Assembly (NCBI GenBank): GCA_039922875.1
Contig: JBDTDV010000043.1
Location: 1 to 11,519, forward strand
Reading direction: 5' to 3'
Origin: JBDTDV01 sp039922875
GTDB lineage: Bacteria > Actinomycetota > Actinomycetes > Actinomycetales > Microbacteriaceae
DNA: 11,519 nt
A program made the translations under genes and the position numbers. This document shows positions 7,293-11,519 of the stretch, piece after piece. The notes beneath the pieces were generated by a model that searched no databases, was not told where the DNA came from, and worked only from the letters and a program-made list of their open reading frames with translations. The first letter of the stretch is position 1. Every line of letters starts with the position of its first letter.

Positions 7293-8206
7293 TCCACGCC
7301 CTCCGGGCCGCGCCAGCCGTTGACCGGGAGCTGGAATTTGCGCACCAATCGGTCGGTGAACGGCCCGGTGTGCAGTCTGGCCAGCCGCACCGGGACCGGG
7401 GACCGGCGTACGATCACCCGCGCCCCCGGGGGCAGGTCGTGCGCGCGGCGACCGTCACACCACAGGATTCCGGACCCACCGGCGCGGTCGAGCACCTCGA
7501 CGGCGAGCGACGATTCCGGACCGACCACCAGCGGGCGGGCGAACAGGGCATGCGCGCTCAGCGGCACCAGAAGCAGTGCGTCAAGGCTCGGCCAGACGAT
7601 CGGCCCGCCGGCTGAGAATGAATATGCGGTGGAACCGGTCGGGGTGGACATCACCACTCCGTCGCAGCCGAACGAGGACAGCGGTCGGGCGTCGACCTCG
7701 ATGACGACCTCGAGCATCCGTTCGCGGCTGGCCTTTTCGACGGTGGCCTCGTTCAGCGCCCAGGATTCGTAGACCACGTGGGAGTCCACCTTGACCCGCA
7801 CGGACAGGGTCATCCGCTCTTCCACCACGTAGTCGCGCTCCAGCACCCGGCCGACCGCAGCCGGGAGGTCGTCCCGCTCGCTCTCGGCGAGGAATCCGAC
7901 GTGACCGAGGTTCACCCCCAGCAGCGGGGCGGAGCAGCCCCGGACGAGCTCGGCGGCGCGCAGGATGGTGCCGTCCCCGCCGACCACGATGACCAGTTCC
8001 AGGGCGGACGTGGCGACGTCTTCGCCCAGGATGGCGACGGCCCCGAGGGTCGGCGCGTAGGCCAGGAGGTCCAGACGCTCGTCCGCGCTGAGCACGGGGG
8101 TGGCGCCGGCCTCGATCAGCTGGGTACACACCGCAACACCGGCGGCCAAGGAGTCCTCGCGCCCGGTGTGCGCGACGACAAGAATGTAACGCGGAAGGGC
8201 AGCCAT
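7289..8206 (-). CDS. nadK: NAD kinase
   Basis: NAD kinase phosphorylates NAD to NADP using ATP or, in many actinobacteria, polyphosphate. It is the only route to NADP. In the 305-residue form chosen here the hallmark GGDGT is at 76-80, followed by ILRAAEL and GVNLGHVGFLAE. The substrate-binding Asn-Glu pair is at 152-153 (WALNEATVEK), and the second conserved block STPTGSTAYSFSAGGP is at 187-202. The C-terminus ends PFTDRLVRKFQLPVNGWRG, typical of actinobacterial enzymes. For the start, ATG at 8206 has GGAG 10 nt upstream. GTG at 8215 would give the 4-bp GTGA overlap with the tlyA stop but leaves only 1 nt to GGAG. An extension back to 8332 would lie entirely within tlyA and encodes nothing NadK-like, so I reject it. 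It overlaps recN by 4 bp. Confidence 0.96.
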   Translation of the reverse strand: MAALPRYILVVAHTGREDSLAAGVAVCTQLIEAGATPVLSADERLDLLAYAPTLGAVAILGEDVATSALELVIVVGGDGTILRAAELVRGCSAPLLGVNLGHVGFLAESERDDLPAAVGRVLERDYVVEERMTLSVRVKVDSHVVYESWALNEATVEKASRERMLEVVIEVDARPLSSFGCDGVVMSTPTGSTAYSFSAGGPIVWPSLDALLLVPLSAHALFARPLVVGPESSLAVEVLDRAGGSGILWCDGRRAHDLPPGARVIVRRSPVPVRLARLHTGPFTDRLVRKFQLPVNGWRGPEGVE

Positions 8207-8211
8207 GCGCG

Positions 8212-9027
8212 TCACGCTCCAACCATTGTGGTGATCCGGTCTCTCCATTGTGTCGGATCCGTGCCACCGTCTGCGCTCAACCAGACCAAATACTCCTGAT
8301 TCCCATGCGTGCCGACGATCGGTGAGGCACACATTCCGGCGGTTCCAAGGTGCAGATCCCAGGCGGCCCAGACCACAGAGGAGACGGCATCGGCGCGCAA
8401 GACGGGTGAGTGCACCACTCCCTCGCCCACCCGGGTTCGGCCCACCTCGAACTGCGGTTTGACCAGCAGGATGACATCGGCCCCCGCCGGCGCGACCGCG
8501 CGGATGGCCGGGAGCACGGTGATCAACGAGATGAAGGAGAGATCTCCCACCACCAGGGTGGGGCAGACGTCGACGCCGGATGCCGCAGTCAGCGACGCCC
8601 GGGTCATATAGCGAACGTTGAACCCCTCGATCGAAATCAGCCGCGGTTCGCCGACCAGCGTGGAACTCAGCTGCCCGTGCCCGACGTCGACCGCTATCAC
8701 TCGCGCCGCACCACGCTCCAGGAGCACCTGGCTGAAGCCGCCGGTCGACGCACCGAGATCCAGTGCGAGCACGCCGTCGGTCGGCACGGGGAAGGCGTCC
8801 AGCGCCGCGATCAGCTTGTGGGCGGCGCGGCTGACGTACCGATCGCCGGCCGTGACGACCAATTGCTGGTCGTCGCGTACCCGCTGCGAGGGTTTGAGCA
8901 CCTGCGTGCCAGCCTCGCTGACCACCCCTTCGGCGATCAACCGGGCTGCGACTCTCCTGGAGCGCGCCAGCCCGCGCTCGACGAGGGCGGTATCGACACG
9001 GGTGGTGCCGGCCCGCTTGTCGTTCAC
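8212..9027 (-). CDS. tlyA: TlyA-family rRNA 2'-O-methyltransferase
   Basis: TlyA methylates ribose 2'-OH groups of rRNA: C1409 of 16S and, in mycobacteria, C1920 of 23S. This modification makes ribosomes sensitive to capreomycin and viomycin. The older label 'hemolysin' reflects early reports. The 271-residue protein has an N-terminal S4 RNA-binding domain (about residues 10-66, RVDTALVERGLARSRRVAAR), then an FtsJ-like Rossmann domain with the SAM motif DLGASTGGF (90-98). The K-D-K-E catalytic set can be placed at Lys71 (SRAAHKL), Asp162 (GDLSFISL), Lys190 (LLVKPQFEVG) and Glu245 (GNQEYLVWL). The start is GTG at 9027, overlapping the upstream small gene by the 4-bp GTGA. The short N-terminus preceding the S4 domain is normal. 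Whether this one acts on both subunits cannot be told from sequence by eye. Confidence 0.95.
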   Translation of the reverse strand: MNDKRAGTTRVDTALVERGLARSRRVAARLIAEGVVSEAGTQVLKPSQRVRDDQQLVVTAGDRYVSRAAHKLIAALDAFPVPTDGVLALDLGASTGGFSQVLLERGAARVIAVDVGHGQLSSTLVGEPRLISIEGFNVRYMTRASLTAASGVDVCPTLVVGDLSFISLITVLPAIRAVAPAGADVILLVKPQFEVGRTRVGEGVVHSPVLRADAVSSVVWAAWDLHLGTAGMCASPIVGTHGNQEYLVWLSADGGTDPTQWRDRITTMVGA

Positions 9028-9191
9028 GATGGGTCTGCGCCCTCCAGCCGGCTCTGCAGATCCTGGTACAGCAGCCCGTACGCGCTGGCCCGGTCGGCCA
9101 GCGGCTGCTCTTGGATCACGCGCAGGCGGGAGACGAGTTCGCCGTCCTCGGCGTGATCAATCGGCTGATCAACACTTTCCTCGACATCCAT
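9024..9191 (-). CDS. 55-residue conserved hypothetical protein between HAD phosphatase and tlyA
   Basis: I found this by translating the gap between the two large genes. ATG at 9191 opens a 55-codon frame ending at TGA 9026-9024, and that stop overlaps the tlyA GTG start as GTGA. The product begins MDVEESVDQPIDHAEDGELV and continues with a helical segment RLRVIQEQPLADRASAYGLL and YQDLQSRLEG. It is acidic at the N-terminus and predicted mostly alpha-helical, with heptad-like leucines and no signal or membrane segment. It starts 22 bp after the HAD stop, with only a weak AGG upstream. M. tuberculosis has a similarly short unnamed gene (Rv1693) in exactly this slot, and the 'QPL-x-x-R-x-x-x-(Y/F)-x-x-(L/V)-x-x-x-L-x-x-L' pattern resembles what I recall of that family. 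Function is unknown. The slot suggests co-expression with TlyA, possibly as a partner, but that is speculation. Confidence 0.8.
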   Translation of the reverse strand: MDVEESVDQPIDHAEDGELVSRLRVIQEQPLADRASAYGLLYQDLQSRLEGADPS

Positions 9192-9213
9192 GCGGCCTAA
9201 GCTACCCGAATCC

Positions 9214-10233
9214 TCATTCGAAGAGCCGCTCTGGCACGGTCAGAGCGTAAATCTGCTTGCCGGATGCCCAGATCGCCGCGCACGCGGCGCGCAGCAGATC
9301 GATGCCGCCCTCGCCCTCCCGAGCGATCTCCACGGCGTTTGCGGTGATCCTAACCGCCGAGCGGCCCACCGTCGCCGTACCACGGTCGCGGGAGAACCCG
9401 GTATCCGGATACCGATGGTGCAGCCCGCGCAGATCCTCGAGGATGTACCGAGGGCGCGACTCGGCGTTGGCCGCCAGCAATTGCTTGGCCCCGTCCACAC
9501 CGGTCAAGACCATCGCGGCAGCCATGCCTGCCCTGTTGGCGCCGAGGATGTCGGTGTCCAGCCGGTCGCCGATGAAGAGCGGACTGCTGGCGCCGAATCG
9601 GCTGCGGGCCTCGTCGAAAATCGCTGCTTCCGGCTTTCCCGCTACGACCGGGAGCCGGCCGACGGCGCTGTGCACGGCCGAGACCAGGGTGCCGGCACCC
9701 GGTGCGATGCCGCGCTCCACCGGGAGCGTCCAGTCGGTGTTTGTGGCTACCCAGGGGATACCGGCTGGGTTCGTGCGCTGTGCGAACTGCAGCGCGAACG
9801 CCGCCTCGGCTAAGTCGCGCCAGCCGATATCCGGCGAGAACCCCTGCACCAGGGCGGCGGGCCCGTCATCGGCCGAACGGGTGACCGGGTAGCCGGCTTT
9901 GTGCAATTCCTCGACCAGACCCTCCCCGCCCAGCACGAAGATCAGCGACTCTGGTGCGACCAGCCCCGAAAGCAGTCGTACTGCGGCCTGGGGTGAGCTG
10001 ACGATCTCCGCCGGTCGCACCCGAAGGCCGAAGGCACGCAGTTGCGCTGCCACCGTGTCCACGGTGCGGGACGCGTTGTTGGTGAGGTAGCCGACCGGTA
10101 TCGACTCGGCGACCTGGTTCAGACTCTCCACGGCATGCGGAATAGCCAGCCGGCCCCGGTAAACGACACCGTCCAGGTCGGCCAGGACCAGGTCGGCACC
10201 ATCCAGCGGCGTCTCACCGTGCCTGGTCATCAT
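9214..10233 (-). CDS. HAD-IIA (NagD-like) phosphatase, Rv1692-type
   Basis: This is a HAD-superfamily phosphatase with a C2-type cap. The M. tuberculosis protein at this position, Rv1692, is reported to be a glycerol-3-phosphate phosphatase in phospholipid head-group recycling, so the same activity is likely but not shown here. In the 339-residue protein, motif I is ADLDGVVY with nucleophile Asp19 and acid/base Asp21. Motif II is YLTNNASR (49-56), the motif III lysine is Lys200 (VAGKPEAAIF) and motif IV is IGDRLDTDILGA (221-232, Asp223 and Asp228). All catalytic residues are intact. Roughly 70 residues follow the core (from about 270), including VRITANAVEIAREGEGGIDL, an extension also present in mycobacterial homologues. 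Two ATGs abut the start, at 10233 and 10230. GAGGAGG lies directly against the first, so 10230 may be the true start. The gene overlaps the TPR gene by 20 bp. Confidence 0.92.
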   Translation of the reverse strand: MMTRHGETPLDGADLVLADLDGVVYRGRLAIPHAVESLNQVAESIPVGYLTNNASRTVDTVAAQLRAFGLRVRPAEIVSSPQAAVRLLSGLVAPESLIFVLGGEGLVEELHKAGYPVTRSADDGPAALVQGFSPDIGWRDLAEAAFALQFAQRTNPAGIPWVATNTDWTLPVERGIAPGAGTLVSAVHSAVGRLPVVAGKPEAAIFDEARSRFGASSPLFIGDRLDTDILGANRAGMAAAMVLTGVDGAKQLLAANAESRPRYILEDLRGLHHRYPDTGFSRDRGTATVGRSAVRITANAVEIAREGEGGIDLLRAACAAIWASGKQIYALTVPERLFE

Positions 10234-11131
10234 CCTCCTCGACGATTTCCATCACGTCGTCCTCGATCGCGGTGCCCAGAGCGTGCTCTGCGCGTACCGC
10301 CCGGTCGCGCCAGAGTGCCGCGTCGGCGGCACGGTCGAGCTCATCCAACACCTCGGCGTAGGCGTAGAAAAGGTCGGGGCTCCAGTCAAAGGCGCGATCC
10401 GGGTCCAGCTGCGGGATCTCCAGTTCCGCCAGGGCAGCATCGGGCTGACCGAGGTCCAATCTGGCCCCCGACATCGCGATGGCCAGGGCGACCTGCACGG
10501 CCGGCGACAGCGTGGAGTGCGGTACCGAGCGACCCAACTCCAGCGCGCGGTCCGGCCGGCCGACGCCGCGCTCGCTGTCCACCATCAGCGGAAGCTGGTC
10601 GTCGTGCCCGGAGATCCGTCGATAGGTGCGCAACTCCCGCAGCGCCAGGGCGAAATCGCCGATGCGATAGGCGGTGATCGCCAGCGTCTCCCGAACGATC
10701 GCGATCCGACCGGCCCTGCGGGCTGCCGACAACGCGTGCCGGTGCGCGAGGTCGGGGTCTTCGTCGATCAGCCGCGCCGCCATCACCAGATGCTGGGCGA
10801 CCCCCTCGGCATTGTCTTTGCTCAGCGTCTTCAGCTCGTTACGGGCGACCCGGTCCAGCTCGCTCGCCTGGACGTCGTCGGGGATCTCCGGATCGTCGTG
10901 TCGCGGACGAACCGAGCGCAATTCGTGAGCCAGTTTCTCCGCCTCGGTCAGCTCCCGCTCAACGCGGTGCGCGTCCCGGTCCCCCCTGGCAGGCTGGCCG
11001 GCGCGCGTCCAGAGCTTCTTCTCGGGTTGCGGTCGCCGGTTAGCCCCGGCCCGCGGGGCATGGGAGCGCTTCTGGTTCCGATCGAAGCGGTCACCCCGGG
11101 ACGGAGTGGATCCGGATGGTGGTGTGCCCAC
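10214..11131 (-). CDS. Tetratricopeptide-like repeat protein, Rv1691-type
   Basis: This is a conserved actinobacterial protein of unknown role, found just upstream of the HAD phosphatase as in M. tuberculosis (Rv1691). The 305-residue product has three parts: a basic, low-complexity N-terminus (residues 1-60, rich in Arg/Gly/Pro/Ser), an all-helical middle (about 90-285) with TPR-like helix pairs such as ALSAARRAGRIAIVRETLAI, AYRIGDFALALREL, RGVGRPDRALELG and FYAYAEVLDELDRAADAALW, and a strongly acidic tail (EDDVMEIVEEDDD, 290-302). TPR folds usually mediate protein-protein contacts. No signal peptide or membrane segment is visible, so it is probably cytoplasmic. The start is GTG at 11131, with AGGAG 8 nt upstream. 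A longer frame to 11230 would translate the rRNA terminator hairpin and is rejected. It is the first gene after the rRNA operon in the same direction. The opposite charges at the two ends suggest RNA, ribosome or self-interaction, which is only a guess. Confidence 0.85.
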   Translation of the reverse strand: MGTPPSGSTPSRGDRFDRNQKRSHAPRAGANRRPQPEKKLWTRAGQPARGDRDAHRVERELTEAEKLAHELRSVRPRHDDPEIPDDVQASELDRVARNELKTLSKDNAEGVAQHLVMAARLIDEDPDLAHRHALSAARRAGRIAIVRETLAITAYRIGDFALALRELRTYRRISGHDDQLPLMVDSERGVGRPDRALELGRSVPHSTLSPAVQVALAIAMSGARLDLGQPDAALAELEIPQLDPDRAFDWSPDLFYAYAEVLDELDRAADAALWRDRAVRAEHALGTAIEDDVMEIVEEDDDQAR

Positions 11132-11158
11132 GGCTGCTTCTCCTGCTCCGGCTGCTGT

Positions 11159-11197
11159 TGTAAAAACGTGCTCAGCTCGTATGTAAATGTGCTCAGC
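11159..11197 (-). promoter_or_regulatory. Direct repeat in the leader of the TPR gene
   Basis: Between the rRNA terminator hairpin and the TPR start, the minus strand carries GCTGAGCAC twice (11197-11189 and 11176-11168). Each is followed by a T-rich stretch ending TTTACA (ATTTACA and GTTTTTACA). The start-to-start distance is 21 bp, two helical turns, as expected of a tandem protein-binding site. Alternatively one or both copies may contain -10-like sequence (for example TACATA near 11187-11182), but I see no good -35 box. It is probably a promoter or operator region for the downstream chain; the assignment is weak. Confidence 0.35.
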
Positions 11198-11214
11198 GCA
11201 CGACGCGCTTAACG

Positions 11215-11248
11215 CGAAATGGCCACCCAAAGCTGGGTGGCCATTTCG
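11215..11248 (-). terminator. Strong hairpin after the 5S rRNA, probable rRNA operon terminator
   Basis: A perfect 14-bp inverted repeat, 11215-11228 (CGAAATGGCCACCC) with 11235-11248 (GGGTGGCCATTTCG), closes a 6-nt loop (AAAGCT). Its outermost A-T can also pair. It begins about 10 nt beyond the 5S 3' end in the direction of transcription. There is no T tract after the stem on the minus strand, a form common among actinobacterial terminators. It could also serve as an RNA-processing stem. Given its location and strength, termination or attenuation of rRNA transcription before the TPR gene is the most likely role. Confidence 0.75.
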
Positions 11249-11257
11249 TAAAAGAAG

Positions 11258-11375
11258 TCCGGCGGTGTCCTACTCTCCCACAGGGTCCCCCCTGCAGTAC
11301 CATCGGCGCAGAGAGTCTTAGCTTCCGGGTTCGGAATGTGACCGGGCGTTTCCCTCTCGCTATGGCCGCCGAAAC
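11258..11375 (-). rRNA. rrf: 5S ribosomal RNA
   Basis: Read on the minus strand, the sequence begins GTTTCGGCGGCCATAGCGAG and contains the conserved 5S core CCGAACCCGGAAGCTAAG, then CGCCGATGGTACTGC, and ends GTAGGACACCGCCGGA. The ends pair (CGGCGG with CCGCCG) to form helix I. The length of about 118 nt is standard. The exact mature ends are uncertain by 1-3 nt. The sequence is of the Micrococcales type. It follows a 23S-5S spacer on the same strand, so it closes an rRNA operon whose 16S and 23S genes lie beyond the right edge. Confidence 0.96.
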
Positions 11376-11519
11376 ACTTTTGATCTGTATCACAAGGTTT
11401 CAAACAATCATGGTGATTGTTTGGTTCCCGACCGTAGATCGAGAACCACATAGTGGACGCAAGCATTCTCACGGTGTTTCACCGTGTCCCCTGATACCAG
11501 CCTTACAACATGTATCAGG
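11376..11519 (-). other. 23S-5S rRNA internal transcribed spacer (partial)
   Basis: The last 144 bases do not match the conserved 3' end of 23S rRNA, so I take them as spacer. They contain four hairpins in a row: 11401-11423 (10 bp, loop TGG), 11423-11447 (9 bp including one G-T pair on the RNA strand, loop of 7), 11470-11486 (CACGGTG, TTT, CACCGTG; 7 bp) and 11490-11519 (8 bp, CCTGATAC with GTATCAGG, loop of 14, possibly continuing outside the window). On the minus strand the stretch GCTTGCGTCCACTATGTGGT resembles spacers I recall from Microbacteriaceae. These stems are likely RNase processing signals in the precursor. No tRNA is present in the part visible. Confidence 0.75.

Noticed and set aside
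8216..8332. N-terminal extension of NAD kinase to 8332
   Set aside because: It lies fully inside tlyA and encodes sequence unlike NadK; the family sequence begins around RYILVVAHTGRED, right after the 8206 ATG.
11132..11230. N-terminal extension of the TPR protein to an ATG at 11230
   Set aside because: It would translate the rRNA terminator hairpin and the repeat region. The GTG at 11131 has a well-spaced AGGAG, while the upstream start has none.
11401..11423. Perfect 10-bp hairpin as a transcription terminator
   Set aside because: It lies between 23S and 5S, where termination would remove 5S, and there is no T tract after it; a processing stem fits better.
11193..11472. Two short minus-strand frames across the 5S gene and its spacer
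   Set aside because: They cover the 5S rRNA, its spacer and its terminator. No ribosome-binding site or protein similarity is apparent.
1..11519. Search for a defence system, mobile element, CRISPR array, prophage or attachment site
   Set aside because: Gene content is entirely conserved core genes in conserved order. No repeats of array type, transposase, toxin-antitoxin pair or composition break were seen. XerD is the housekeeping recombinase, not an integrase.

Overview
The window is GC-rich chromosomal DNA from an actinobacterium. Evidence: the gene order closely follows the conserved actinobacterial block around tlyA/recN/pyrG/xerD/scpAB (Rv1691-Rv1710 in Mycobacterium tuberculosis), GTG starts are frequent, and the 5S rRNA and 23S-5S spacer look like those of Micrococcales, probably Microbacteriaceae. 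The family-level placement comes from remembered rRNA and spacer sequence, so it is only moderately secure.

Everything supported here is on the minus strand, so transcription runs from the right edge to the left. From right to left: (a) 11376-11519 is the end of a 23S-5S spacer rich in hairpins, followed by a 5S rRNA gene and a very strong hairpin that probably ends the rRNA operon. (b) A short leader carries a 21-bp-spaced direct repeat, then comes a TPR-like protein gene. (c) A near-continuous coding chain follows: HAD-IIA phosphatase, a 55-residue unnamed protein, tlyA (rRNA 2'-O-methyltransferase), nadK, recN, pyrG, a Nudix ADP-ribose pyrophosphatase and xerD. (d) After the largest gap in the chain (100 bp) come a ParA-like ATPase, scpA and scpB. 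scpB runs off the left edge.

Adjacent genes overlap by 4-20 bp or are separated by at most 22 bp, except at the 100-bp gap before parA. This suggests one or two long, translationally coupled transcripts. Functionally the block combines ribosome modification (TlyA), NADP and CTP supply (NadK, PyrG), clean-up of nucleotide sugars and phosphate esters (Nudix, HAD), DNA repair (RecN) and chromosome resolution, segregation and condensation (XerD, ParA, ScpA, ScpB).

I found no defence system, mobile element, CRISPR array, prophage or tRNA. The region is ordinary core genome. The points most worth a second look are the 55-residue gene, the repeat in the leader of the TPR gene, direct recN-pyrG contact where many actinobacteria carry two extra genes, and a 15-nt tandem duplication across the scpA/scpB junction.
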